Positions 1 through 7,989 of a DNA stretch of 30,316 nt are shown here, one piece after another. The notes under the pieces were generated by a model, which did no database searches, was not told the origin of the DNA, and saw nothing but the letters and a program-made list of their open reading frames with translations. This stretch comes from JANNRR01 sp043736155 (GTDB taxonomy: Bacteria; Pseudomonadota; Alphaproteobacteria; Rhodobacterales; Rhodobacteraceae): NCBI GenBank assembly GCA_043736155.1, contig JAYTDA010000072.1, positions 1-30,316 of the forward strand. Direction: 5' to 3'. Position 1 is the stretch's first letter, and the number at the start of each line of letters is the position of its first letter. The position numbers and the translations under genes are program-made.

Positions 1-54
1 GGGCTTCGCGCCCCCCCGGACCCCCCCGCGGGATATTTTCGAACAGAAAATGAA
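1..54 (+). repeat. Dispersed GC-rich palindrome plus ATATTTTC tail (copy 1, cut by window edge)
   Basis: A short GC hairpin (GGGC...GCCC) runs into C-tracts (CCCCGGACCCCCC) and then GCGGGATATTTTC followed by an A-rich stretch. The order C-tract, CGGACCCCC, GYGG, TATTTTC and A-rich tail recurs at 12572-12610, and its hairpin part recurs at 30292-30314, all on the same strand. At the other two sites it lies just after the last gene of an operon, which suggests a terminator-like or REP-like element. The left part is lost beyond the window edge. Confidence 0.6.
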
Positions 55-70
55 CGGGGGCTCACCGCAG

Positions 71-112
71 CAGAGTCTGTCCGACGTTGACAGGAACGCC
101 AGACAGACTCTG
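71..112. repeat. Inverted repeat, 11-bp arms
   Basis: CAGAGTCTGTC at 71-81 is matched exactly by GACAGACTCTG at 102-112 with a 20-base loop. It lies in the gene-free stretch 1-345, which otherwise holds the repeat at 1-54 and the hairpin at 187-216. Open frames across this stretch have no recognisable protein content. Confidence 0.55.
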
Positions 113-186
113 GGGTCTTGTTTTGCGCGTGTCCTGTACCAACAGCCCGTTTGGTTGACCGATTGGCGTCCCGCCCGAACTGAAAC

Positions 187-216
187 GCAGGGTGTCGTGC
201 TTGCACGACACCCTGC
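187..216. terminator. Perfect 14-bp-arm hairpin, probable terminator
   Basis: GCAGGGTGTCGTGC and GCACGACACCCTGC are exact reverse complements separated by two bases, so a very stable stem-loop can form from either strand. It sits 130 bases past the stop codon of the minus-strand accD-folC-small membrane protein operon. It has no clear T-tract on either side, so intrinsic termination is likely but not proven. Confidence 0.5.
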
Positions 217-345
217 ATTCAATTGCCCTTCTCCCCATCGTCCGGTGAACGTCGCGGCAGGGCGACTGCAAGGGCCGTTGGTATCACGCCAAAACCGGAC
301 GCCACCCCGGATCAGGGCCGGGGCCGGCATTTTGTCGGACAGGCT

Positions 346-630
346 TCAGCGGTCAGTCCAGTCGCGATAGCGCCGCGCCAGTTCGGCTTCGCAGAACCGG
401 AAGGTGAAATAGCACAACAGAACACCAGTTCCACGCGACGCAAGGCCGATCGCCTGCAAGAAACCACCATCGACGATGCCTGCAACCCCGGTGCGCCGCA
501 GATAGTCGAGGTTGGCCACCGCCAGTCGCACCAGATCAACCGACAGCAGGGCAAAGATCACCGCCACCAACGCGGCAACGGCCAGCACCAGCACCACCGG
601 ATATCTGCGCAGGTTCAAAAGCGACATCAT
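346..630 (-). CDS. Small two-helix membrane protein, function unknown
   Basis: A 94-residue protein. The N-terminus is basic (MMSLLNLRR) and is followed by a strongly hydrophobic segment at about residues 11-34. A second, weaker hydrophobic segment lies at about residues 60-78, and the tail is charged (FCEAELARRYRDWTDR). I do not recognise a named family. The start at 630 is preferred because GGAG lies five bases upstream; an in-frame ATG at 657 would add nine residues but has no ribosome binding site. The gene begins 51 bases after the folC stop on the same strand, so it is probably the last gene of the accD-folC operon. It is most likely an inner-membrane protein with no assignable activity. 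Confidence 0.7.
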   Translation of the reverse strand: MMSLLNLRRYPVVLVLAVAALVAVIFALLSVDLVRLAVANLDYLRRTGVAGIVDGGFLQAIGLASRGTGVLLCYFTFRFCEAELARRYRDWTDR

Positions 631-681
631 GGCGGCTCCAACGGGTTTCCAGGTCATATCGCAGGGTACCGGTGGGGTGCG

Positions 682-1953
682 TCAACCGTTTTCGCGCAAC
701 ACTGATCCCGCCAGATACAGCGAGCCGCAGATCAGCACCCGGGCCTGCGGGTCAGCGGCAGCGATGGTGGTCAGGGCGTCAGCGACCGACGGGGCGGTAA
801 CGGCGGCAATTCCGGCTGACCGGGCAGCGTCGCGGGTTTCCGCCGCCGGCAGGGTGTTTTTCTCGCCGGGGATCGACACGGCATGGAGCGATGCGACCTG
901 GGGTGCGAAGGGCAGCATGTAGCCGCGCACATCCTTGGTGTTCAGCATGCCGCAGATCAGGTGGGTGGGTCGTTTTGGCATCGCCGCAAGGGTTGCCGCC
1001 ACAGCCGCCGCCCCGGCGGGGTTGTGGCCGCCATCCAGCCACAGTTCCACCAGCGGTGCTGCGTCAATCAGCGGGCCATGGCGCAACCGTTGCATCCGCG
1101 CCGGCCATTCGGCGCGGGTCACGGCGGCTTCGCAGGCGGCAGCGCCGTAACCCAGATGGCGCAGGGCCATCACGGCGGCCCCGGCGTTGTCAATCTGATG
1201 CGGCCCCGGCAGATTGGGCAGCGGCAGATCCAGCAGCCCGTTTTCATCCTGAAACACCAGCCGACCGCGTTCGGTGGTGGCGTGCCAGTGCTGGCCATGC
1301 ACCAGCAGCGGCGCACCCAGCCGGGCGGCTTCGGCCTCGATCACCGCCAGTGCCGCATCCTGCTGCGGCCCGACGATACAGGGTACACGGGCCTTGATGA
1401 TCCCGGCTTTGGCGCTGGCTATTTCGGGCAGGGTGTCGCCCAGGTATTGCTGATGGTCGATGCTGACCGGGGTGATGATGGTCAGGAGCGGGTTGGCAAA
1501 GACGTTGGTGGCATCGAACCGGCCCCCCAACCCGACCTCCAGCAGGGTATAATCGGCTGGGGTGCGGGCAAAGGCGAGGAAAGCGGCGGCGGTTGTCACC
1601 TCGAAAAAGGTGATGGAGCGGCCCTGACAGGCGCGTTCGCATTCATCCAGTATAGTGGTCAGATCGGGTTCGGAAATGATCTGCCCCGCCACCCGGATCC
1701 GTTCGTGAAACCGCGCGAGGTGCGGCGAGGTATAGGCATGGACCACCCGGCCCGCGCCTTCCAGCCCGGCGCGGATCATCGCCTGCGTCGAGCCTTTGCC
1801 ATTGGTGCCTGCGATATGGATGATCGGTGGCAGGCGCTGTTCGGGGTGGCCAAGCGCGGGCAACAGCTGCACCATGCGGTCCAGGGTCAGGTCGATCACC
1901 TTGGGGTGCATCGACATCATCCGCTGCAGGATCAAGTCTGACGCAGGTGTCAC
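682..1953 (-). CDS. folC: Dihydrofolate synthase / folylpolyglutamate synthase
   Basis: Bifunctional enzyme that joins L-glutamate to dihydropteroate and extends the polyglutamate tail of folates with ATP in the cytoplasm. The 423-residue protein has the usual length. Visible family motifs are the P-loop GTNGKGS at about 49-55, YTSPHLARFHERI at about 74-86, the LLEVGLGGRFDATN block at about 137-150, KAGIIK at about 182-187 and DGGHNP at about 307-312, which is the family's DGAHNP. The start is GTG at 1953, sharing GTGA with the accD stop, so translation is probably coupled. The accD-folC order is common in Alphaproteobacteria. Function is considered secure. Confidence 0.95.
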   Translation of the reverse strand: MTPASDLILQRMMSMHPKVIDLTLDRMVQLLPALGHPEQRLPPIIHIAGTNGKGSTQAMIRAGLEGAGRVVHAYTSPHLARFHERIRVAGQIISEPDLTTILDECERACQGRSITFFEVTTAAAFLAFARTPADYTLLEVGLGGRFDATNVFANPLLTIITPVSIDHQQYLGDTLPEIASAKAGIIKARVPCIVGPQQDAALAVIEAEAARLGAPLLVHGQHWHATTERGRLVFQDENGLLDLPLPNLPGPHQIDNAGAAVMALRHLGYGAAACEAAVTRAEWPARMQRLRHGPLIDAAPLVELWLDGGHNPAGAAAVAATLAAMPKRPTHLICGMLNTKDVRGYMLPFAPQVASLHAVSIPGEKNTLPAAETRDAARSAGIAAVTAPSVADALTTIAAADPQARVLICGSLYLAGSVLRENG

Positions 1954-2846
1954 TTGGCAGCGGCGTCAGGTGCCGCCAGTTCGCCCCTGATCGCCGGGGT
2001 CTGGCCGGTCAGCATCCGCAGGATGGTGATCAGGTCATCGCGCATGTCCTTGCGGTGGGTCACCCGGTCCAGCATACCGTGATCCAGCAGATATTCGGCG
2101 CGCTGGAACCCCTCTGGCAGCTTTTCGCGGATGGTCTGTTCGATCACCCGCGCCCCGGCAAAGCCGATCTGGGCATTGGGTTCGGCAATCTGCACATCGC
2201 CCAGCATGGCATACGAGGCGGTCACACCACCGGTGGTCGGATGGGTCATCACCACGATATAGGGCAGATCCGCCTCTTTCAGCATCTGCACCGCCACCGT
2301 GGTGCGCGGCATCTGCATCAGCGCCAGCATGCCTTCCTGCATCCGGGCACCCCCTGATGCGGAAAACAGCACCAGCGGCCGCTTGGTCTTGGTGGCGCGT
2401 TCGGCTGCGGCAATGATGGCATTGCCGACATACATCCCCATTGATCCTGCCATGAAGCTGAAATCCTGCGCCACGGCGATGATCGGGGTGTGGCCGATTT
2501 CACCCTCTGCCACCAGCATCGCATCTTTTTCACCGGTGGCTTTCTGCGCCGCCTTCAACCGGTCGGGATAGCGTTTCTGGTCGCGGAACTGCAACGGATC
2601 GACAATCGGTTCCGGCACCTTGATCTCGGTAAAGATGCCGCCGTCAAACAGGGCGGCAAAGCGGGCACGCGGGCTGATCGGCATGTGGTGGTTGCAACTG
2701 GTGCAGACGTTCAGATTGTCGGCCAGTTCGCGGTGAAACAGCATGGTGCCGCATTCGGAGCATTTGGTCCACAGGTTGTCCGGCACTTCGCGCCGCGAAA
2801 ACAGCGAATTGATCGTGGGGCGGACGTAGTTGGAAATCCAGTTCAT
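1950..2846 (-). CDS. accD: Acetyl-CoA carboxylase carboxyltransferase subunit beta
   Basis: Beta subunit of the carboxyltransferase half of acetyl-CoA carboxylase, which with AccA moves carboxyl from biotin to acetyl-CoA to make malonyl-CoA for fatty acid synthesis. The protein has 298 residues. A four-cysteine zinc ribbon is visible at residues 29, 32, 48 and 51 (KCSECG...CTSCNHH), followed by a crotonase-like carboxyltransferase domain with GGARMQEG and HPTTGGVTASYAMLGD. The start at 2846 (MNWISNYVRP) is preferred because AAGGG lies about eight bases upstream and alphaproteobacterial AccD proteins begin this way; an ATG at 2879 would add 11 residues. It overlaps folC by four bases. In many Alphaproteobacteria trpA precedes accD; here two SGNH-like genes do instead. 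Confidence 0.95.
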   Translation of the reverse strand: MNWISNYVRPTINSLFSRREVPDNLWTKCSECGTMLFHRELADNLNVCTSCNHHMPISPRARFAALFDGGIFTEIKVPEPIVDPLQFRDQKRYPDRLKAAQKATGEKDAMLVAEGEIGHTPIIAVAQDFSFMAGSMGMYVGNAIIAAAERATKTKRPLVLFSASGGARMQEGMLALMQMPRTTVAVQMLKEADLPYIVVMTHPTTGGVTASYAMLGDVQIAEPNAQIGFAGARVIEQTIREKLPEGFQRAEYLLDHGMLDRVTHRKDMRDDLITILRMLTGQTPAIRGELAAPDAAAK

Positions 2847-2930
2847 CGGGGTCGCCCTTTGGTCGCCTTGGTTGCCCATCAGATAGGACGGGGTGGGGCA
2901 AAAGGCAATCCGGCGGTGCGCAGGTCCGCC

Positions 2931-3992
2931 CTATCCGGTCAGCTGCTCCAGCACCAGACCGACAATCGAGGATTCCCGGCCGTGCAATTGTTGCTCCGTC
3001 AGCTTGGCAACAAAGCTGTAATCTTTGGTCACCGGCATCGATCCGTCTTCCCAGCCAAGGGCGATGTCGGTCCCCGCCGGATAGGTGACGCCTGCGGCAA
3101 GATCGTCGGTCAGCGCAAAGAATTTCAGCAACGGTTTGGTATATCTTATTTCGCCGTAGGTGGCGGAAATCGCGAAACAGCGGTTTCCTGCTGTTACCCG
3201 AAATGCCCCACCCTGTGCGGTAGACAGCATCAGCACTCCGACCAGGCGGAACGGTCCCTGTTCTATCCGAACCGACACCGGTTCGCCGGTGTCAGTGGGG
3301 ACAAAGCAATGCACCGTGACCCTGCTGTTGCTGAAGTCTTGACTTTCACCGCTGTCAAACCGGGAGATCAGCTGGACGCCGGTCACGTCTTCGCCACGCA
3401 AGCGGTCTGCCGCAGCCACCCAGCCTGCCCCGCTGCGGATCAGCTTTAACGCGCGTTTGGCGATGAACCGACCGACAAAGGCATCTTCCTTGTAGTGACT
3501 TTTGTCCTGGTAGACGTAGTCCGGCACCCTTTTGCGGTCCAGAATCTTTGGCAATTCTTCAGAAACATCAAGATATTGGATGGAATAGTGGTCAAACAAC
3601 TGGCGCAGGTCGCGCCGGTAGGGAGTCATTTCTCCGCGTTCGGTGGCGTTACGGCCGGCAAAGATCAACGGAATGAACCGCAATCCCCGGCTTTGGCACA
3701 GCCGGATCGTGTGCTCGCAAAACCGCAACAAAAGCTCGGGATAGTGACCCAATTTGTCGACATAGTTCTGATCGTTCAGCGCATATTCCCACAAGACCAC
3801 GTCACGCCGTTTCAACTGGTCCATCGCGGCAAGGCGACAGTAGGCCATGATGCCGGAGACCGCACCGACGGCCCCGTTCAAGAACGTGAAATTGGGCGGC
3901 AACAGTTCGGAAAGTCCCGTGGTCCAGATGCCTGCCTTGATCGAATTGGAGCCGCCGAATACGCAGACTTGTCTGGTGGCAGGTTCCGTCAT
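2931..3992 (-). CDS. SGNH/GDSL-hydrolase-like protein, tandem paralogue 1
   Basis: A 353-residue protein with the conserved SGNH blocks. Block I is FGGSNSI with Ser15, block II is a glycine-rich NGAVGAVSG near 39-47, block III is WEYALNDQNY with Asn73, and block V is DKSHY with Asp163 and His166. These supply a Ser-Asp-His triad and oxyanion residues. SGNH enzymes are esterases, lipases or carbohydrate O-acyl esterases. The C-terminal ~150 residues look like a beta-rich domain shared with the next gene. The start at 3992 is chosen because GAGGA lies about ten bases upstream and the length then matches the paralogue; in-frame starts at 4019 and 4124 have poorer support. No signal peptide is seen, so a cytoplasmic role is likely. 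The substrate is unknown. Confidence 0.75.
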   Translation of the reverse strand: MTEPATRQVCVFGGSNSIKAGIWTTGLSELLPPNFTFLNGAVGAVSGIMAYCRLAAMDQLKRRDVVLWEYALNDQNYVDKLGHYPELLLRFCEHTIRLCQSRGLRFIPLIFAGRNATERGEMTPYRRDLRQLFDHYSIQYLDVSEELPKILDRKRVPDYVYQDKSHYKEDAFVGRFIAKRALKLIRSGAGWVAAADRLRGEDVTGVQLISRFDSGESQDFSNSRVTVHCFVPTDTGEPVSVRIEQGPFRLVGVLMLSTAQGGAFRVTAGNRCFAISATYGEIRYTKPLLKFFALTDDLAAGVTYPAGTDIALGWEDGSMPVTKDYSFVAKLTEQQLHGRESSIVGLVLEQLTG

Positions 3993-4206
3993 TTCGGTCT
4001 GTTCCTCGAAAGCAGTCATCCGCCGATCGGCAGCAGCAATTTGGCCATCCTTGCCGGGAATTGCAACTGCAACGGGCATCGAACCTTGGGTTGTGCAAAG
4101 CGCCGCAGGACGGTCGGGGAGCAAACCGCTGCCCGTGGAGCGGCTTTTGTGATGGCGGCTGGTCTATTCTGAACCGGGCGGCGATGCAAAGGCTGAAATT
4201 TGCCCG

Positions 4207-5262
4207 CTACTCGGACTGGCCAGGCAATTGCTCCACCAGCAGACCCAGCACCGAGGATTGCCGCCCCAAAAGCTGTTCTGGCGACAATTTCCGCACAAAC
4301 CCCGAGTCGGACCGCACCGGCACCAGCCGGTCTTCCCATTCAAAGCCAATCTGACTGCCAGCCGGGTAAGGCCCCGCCACCTCCGCATCGTCAGCCAGGG
4401 TGAAGAACCGTATCAGCGGCTTGGCGAAGCCGCTTTCGTGGTAGGTGGCGGAAATGCTGAACCCGGTTCCCGCCACCCGCACCCGGAAAGCCCCGCCAAG
4501 CGGCGTGCACAACATCACCACACCGACCAGACGGAACGGCCCGTCGTCAATCCGGACTTCCAGCGGCTGCCCGTTCGGATCCGGGGTCCAACAGGTCTCT
4601 GACAGCAGTCTGTTGCTGTAGGTCGCGGACTTTCCGCCGGTAAACCGGTTGATCGACTGGACCGATGTACCCTCGGCGCTGTGCAGGCGCGGTGCCGCCC
4701 TGACCGCTCCGGCACCGGTCCCGATCAGGTCGAGCACCCGTTTGGCGGTGTAAACCACGGCAAAACCGCCGGACTTGTAGTGATAGTCATCCCGGAAAAT
4801 GTACAGCGGCACTCTGGGCCGGTTCAGTTTCTGTGGCAACTCTGCGGTCAGGTCGATGAAGTCGATGCCATAGTGGGCAAACAGAGCGCGCAGCGCACGG
4901 CGGTATTCCGTCATGTCGGGCAGGATGGAGACGTCGCGCGTCGCAAAAATCAGCGGGATGAACCGCACCCCCCGGTCCAGACACTGCCGGATGGTATGTT
5001 CGCAAAACCGCAACAGCAGCTTTGGGTCGACACGTCGGAAATTGATGTAGTTCTGATCGTTCAGCGCATATTCCCACAAAACGATGTCGCCGGGCGCCAG
5101 ACTGTCGAACCGGGCAACCTGATAGCTTCCCATCATGCAGGGCGCGCCGCCAACCGACTTGTTCACGATATCAAAGCCTTCGGGCAGCCACCGGGGCAGT
5201 TGACCGGCCCATCCGCCGTCGCCGATCGAATTCGAGCCGCCAATAATGCAGATTTTCGTCAT
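4207..5262 (-). CDS. SGNH/GDSL-hydrolase-like protein, tandem paralogue 2
   Basis: A 351-residue paralogue of the gene at 2931-3992 with the same blocks: IIGGSNSIG (Ser10), KSVGGAP (about 36-41), LWEYALNDQNYI (Asn68) and FRDDYHYK (Asp158, His161). The shared segments LLLRFCEHTIR, FIPLIFA and GPFRLVGVxML show a clear duplication. The two copies have diverged throughout. The conserved C-terminal half (GGAFRV...FSISATY...EWED) is not part of the minimal SGNH domain and could be a beta-sandwich for substrate binding. The start at 5262 has GAAGATGG upstream; a longer frame from 5304 begins with low-complexity basic residues. Both genes run in the same direction 214 bases apart. A role in de-esterifying a surface polysaccharide or small ester is a guess. 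Confidence 0.75.
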   Translation of the reverse strand: MTKICIIGGSNSIGDGGWAGQLPRWLPEGFDIVNKSVGGAPCMMGSYQVARFDSLAPGDIVLWEYALNDQNYINFRRVDPKLLLRFCEHTIRQCLDRGVRFIPLIFATRDVSILPDMTEYRRALRALFAHYGIDFIDLTAELPQKLNRPRVPLYIFRDDYHYKSGGFAVVYTAKRVLDLIGTGAGAVRAAPRLHSAEGTSVQSINRFTGGKSATYSNRLLSETCWTPDPNGQPLEVRIDDGPFRLVGVVMLCTPLGGAFRVRVAGTGFSISATYHESGFAKPLIRFFTLADDAEVAGPYPAGSQIGFEWEDRLVPVRSDSGFVRKLSPEQLLGRQSSVLGLLVEQLPGQSE

Positions 5263-5452
5263 CCGGGCACCATCTTCGCAATTGCGACCCTTGCATCGGC
5301 GCATCAGGTCTGTCGACGCTTTTCACTGCGCGACTTTTGGTCAGATTGCAACGGGGGGGCCGCAGCGCCGTTTGGCTTGCGAGAACCAGTGCCGTCGCCT
5401 ATTGGGGACGGGATGGTGCAGCGATGCAAGTGGGGTGGGCGGGCGGATTCAG

Positions 5453-6112
5453 ATGCGGTTGGCCGGGATGACCATCGGATTGTGTGCAGGTCTGGCGCTG
5501 GGTCTGGCGCTGGCTGGCTGCGACACGCTGGCGGTGTCGACAAGCCCCACCCCGGCATCCCCCAATGCCCCGCAGCGCATCGGGGTATCCAGCCGCGCCG
5601 TAGTGATCTCTGGCCCCCAAGGCTATTGCATCGACAAACCGGCGGCGCGCGATGGGGCCAATGGGGCCTTTGTGCTGCTGGGGTCCTGTGCGGCGCTGGC
5701 GCAATCGGTGGCGGCGGGGCAACCGGTGGCACCGGCGGTGCTGACAGCCTCGGTTTCACCACCGGGGGCACAGCCGGTCGCGGCGCAACTGGCGGCGCTG
5801 AACAGCTATTTCCTGTCGGCGGAGGGGCGCGCCGCCCTCAGCCGCTCCGGCCGGGCGCAGTCGGTGACAGTGGCGCAGGCCTGGGGCAGCGGCGGAGTGT
5901 TCTATCTGGTGGCGCAAGACAGCAGCCCCTCGGGCAACCAGCGCCTGCAAGCGACATTCTGGCGGGCGGTGTTTGACGTCAAGGGGCGGATTGTCACCCT
6001 GAACGTCGCGGGGCTGAAAAGCCGGCCCCTGAGCCCGGCGGCCGGACGCGCCACGCTGGAGGCGTTTGTGCGCCAGGTGCAGCGCGAAAACCGCGCGGGT
6101 TTGGGCGGCTGA
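5453..6112 (+). CDS. Predicted lipoprotein, function unknown
   Basis: A 219-residue protein starting with a classical lipoprotein signal: basic start MRLAG, hydrophobic core IGLCAGLALGLALAG and lipobox LAGC with the lipidated Cys at residue 23. The mature part begins with an Ala/Pro/Ser-rich linker. A conserved-looking CIDKPAARDGANGAFVLLGSCAAL segment follows, and the C-terminal ~100 residues (AQLAALNSYFLSAEGRAALSR...RIVTLNVAGLKSRPL) are globular. The protein is expected to be anchored to the inner or outer membrane facing the periplasm. The start at 5453 is chosen because it places the signal peptide at the N-terminus; the frame is open upstream to 5246 without signal-like content. It diverges from the SGNH pair across 190 bases. 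I do not recognise the family beyond a sense that it occurs in Rhodobacteraceae. Confidence 0.8.
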   Translation: MRLAGMTIGLCAGLALGLALAGCDTLAVSTSPTPASPNAPQRIGVSSRAVVISGPQGYCIDKPAARDGANGAFVLLGSCAALAQSVAAGQPVAPAVLTASVSPPGAQPVAAQLAALNSYFLSAEGRAALSRSGRAQSVTVAQAWGSGGVFYLVAQDSSPSGNQRLQATFWRAVFDVKGRIVTLNVAGLKSRPLSPAAGRATLEAFVRQVQRENRAGLGG

Positions 6113-6305
6113 TCTGGCACTGTGGTGGGGTCAGGTGTGGCGGAACTGTGCCCGTTGCCGCCGCCCCTTCACGAATTAGAAACAATCCCATCACTTTATG
6201 ATTGATTGTGCCGTGGCCTAACGCCAAACCCTGCCAGAGCCCCCTGCTTTCTGCTGTTCGCCGACTGAGGCTGCCCAGACCTGCTGCACCCGGAATCCCT
6301 GAGCC

Positions 6306-7079
6306 ATGCCGTCAAAGCTTCGCACCCTGCTTGACACCCTTCTGCACCGCCGCGATCTGCGGCGCTGGGAACGGGCGGCACTGGCGGTCGATGGCTTTGA
6401 CGCCGAAACCCTGCGCGGTCTGCGCTACCAGGGCCGCCAGATGCGCCGCCAGGTCGACCGGGTGCTGCATGTCGCCGAAGGCAGGCTGGCGCTGCCGCTG
6501 ATCGGGTCGAACGCCATTCAGAAACCGATCAATTCCGACTGGAGCTACCGCCCGGAAATCTGGCGCGGCCCGCTGACACCGCCCGGAATGGCTGCAGTGG
6601 AAAACAAGGCGCGGATCGGCGGCGAAGCCACGGTGTTTCATGATTGCCGGGTATCGGAACTGACGGTGCGCCAGGTCCGCAACAGCCGCGAGTCCGACCT
6701 TGCCCCGTTTGGCCTGCGCCTCGATGTGTTCCGCTTTGACGGCAGCTTTCTGTCGCTGGCGATCGACCTGCCGGACGAGGCGGCCCATTCCCTGCGGCTG
6801 AAACATCTGGTGCGGATGGCGGTACAGGTCGATCTGGAAAAGCCGCTGGAACTGTTTGCCCGGCTGAACATCAAACACGGCCCCAATCTGGAACAGATCG
6901 TCCGCGAACTGCCTTTGGGGTCCGAGGAAGTGTCGGTGGAGTTTGATCTGGCCTATAGCAAGTTGAACGAAAAGCGGGTGGAAAAGATGTGGGTCGATCT
7001 GATCTTTGAAGGGCCGGAGATGAACCAGATCATGCTGCGGGATGTGACGTTCAGCCGCCGCCCGCGTGCAGAGCTTTAG
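6306..7079 (+). CDS. Conserved Rhodobacteraceae protein (DUF6478-like)
   Basis: A 257-residue cytoplasmic protein without signal peptide or membrane helices. The N-terminal ~60 residues are rich in Arg and Leu and probably helical (LRTLLDTLLHRRDLRRWERAAL). A segment with GSNAIQKPINSDWSYRPEIWRGPL follows, then a beta-rich domain (FHDCRVSELTVRQVRN...LDVFRFDGSFLSLAIDLP) and a C-terminal KMWVDLIFEGPEMNQIMLRDVTFSRRPR. This pattern resembles the uncharacterised DUF6478 family of Rhodobacterales, recalled from memory rather than searched. The next gene starts nine bases after its stop, so the two are very probably co-transcribed and may act together. No catalytic motif is visible. Confidence 0.8.
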   Translation: MPSKLRTLLDTLLHRRDLRRWERAALAVDGFDAETLRGLRYQGRQMRRQVDRVLHVAEGRLALPLIGSNAIQKPINSDWSYRPEIWRGPLTPPGMAAVENKARIGGEATVFHDCRVSELTVRQVRNSRESDLAPFGLRLDVFRFDGSFLSLAIDLPDEAAHSLRLKHLVRMAVQVDLEKPLELFARLNIKHGPNLEQIVRELPLGSEEVSVEFDLAYSKLNEKRVEKMWVDLIFEGPEMNQIMLRDVTFSRRPRAEL

Positions 7080-7088
7080 GGGGCCGGA

Positions 7089-7469
7089 ATGGACATGACA
7101 TTGACCAAGACCCGCATCCGCGCCGGTGTCTGGGAAGGGCTTTTGACCAGCAACACCGAGCGGCCCACCCCGCCCGATATCGAGGTGCGCCATCTGGAAC
7201 TGCCGCTGGACGGCGTCACCGTGACCCTGGCCCATGGGATGAAAAAGACCTGGGCGGTGCGGGTGCCTATACCGGTCGATGTGCTGAGCGACGGGGTCCA
7301 GACCTTTCTGATCCATGCCAGACCCGGCGGGGAAAAGCTGGAAAGCTTCACCATCATCACCGGTGCCGCGCTGGAAGACGACATCCGGGCCGAGGTCGAC
7401 CTGCTGCGGGCGGAACTGGACATGCTCAAACGCGCGTTCCGCAGGCATTGTCTGGAAACGGCGGGGTAG
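7089..7469 (+). CDS. Hypothetical protein partnered with the DUF6478-like gene
   Basis: A 126-residue protein of unknown function. The first ~95 residues look beta-rich (PPDIEVRHLELPLDGVTVTLAHGMKKTWAVRVPIPVDVLSDGVQTFLIHA). The C-terminus (ALEDDIRAEVDLLRAELDMLKRAFRRHCLE) has the heptad spacing of a short coiled coil, which suggests oligomerisation or pairing with the upstream protein. The upstream protein has a similar beta-rich region (LSLAIDLPDEAAHSLRLKHL), so the two may be distantly related. A good ribosome binding site (AGGGGG) precedes the ATG at 7089, and the spacer to the upstream stop is nine bases. No membrane segment or enzyme motif is seen. Confidence 0.75.
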   Translation: MDMTLTKTRIRAGVWEGLLTSNTERPTPPDIEVRHLELPLDGVTVTLAHGMKKTWAVRVPIPVDVLSDGVQTFLIHARPGGEKLESFTIITGAALEDDIRAEVDLLRAELDMLKRAFRRHCLETAG

Positions 7470-7675
7470 GGGCACCTCCCTGTTTCGGACCGCCTGAGAG
7501 CGTAAGCGGAAGGCAAGGGACGGAGGGCAGTGTCCAGTCCCCTCAATCTGCGCAGAAACAATGTGGTCTCCTTGCACTACGCATTTCTTGGCTTTGGTGT
7601 GCCAGACAAACACACATGAGCTTTAAGCGGGATGGGCTTAGACGGTACCACCACAGCCTGTCTTCCTTTTTCACA

Positions 7676-7834
7676 CGGAATCAAGGGCGTAGCCCGCCGG
7701 GTGGTGCCCGTTCGCCCCTATCGGGCGGGCACCCTCTGAGGTCACGCCAAGGAATATCGCCGGGGGGGTGCTCAACCATAAAGCACCCAAACCCAGCATT
7801 GTTGTGCCCACCCGGCGGACGGGCACCGCCCTGT
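7676..7834 (+). repeat. ~160-190 bp dispersed repeat, copy A
   Basis: Starting at CGGAATCAAGGGCGTAGCCC, this segment matches the reverse complement of 26826-27013 nearly base for base at both ends. The landmarks are AGCCCGCCGG, GGTGCCCGT, CATAAAGCACCCAAACCC and GTGCCCACCCGGCGGAC. The middle differs: copy B carries about 25 extra bases that form a hairpin. No transposase is encoded, so the element is non-autonomous or structural. It lies in the 734-base gene-free stretch 7470-8203, which also holds the nested palindrome at 7990-8191 and shows no other gene. Confidence 0.8.
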
Positions 7835-7989
7835 TTCGCGAGAATGGAGGGAATATAGTTGGTCATCGTTTCACGTTGCGGGGATTCAATCAAAGGTCAT
7901 CCTGCTCAAGATTCGGAGTGGCCTGGAACAGCGGCTCTGACCTCGTTGGACTTGCGGAGCCTAAGAATGGCAACGTTTGAATCATATCA

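Noticed and set aside
50..370. Open frame in the gene-free left end
   Set aside because: It runs through two inverted repeats, has no ribosome binding site and no recognisable protein features.
883..1941. 352-residue open frame on the plus strand opposite folC
   Set aside because: It is a shadow of folC on the opposite strand with Gln/His/Gly-rich composition and no family motifs. High-GC DNA produces many such frames.
7448..7858. Open frame of 136 residues across the dispersed repeat
   Set aside because: Most of its content is the translated repeat (copy A), and the start overlaps the preceding gene. It is not a credible protein.
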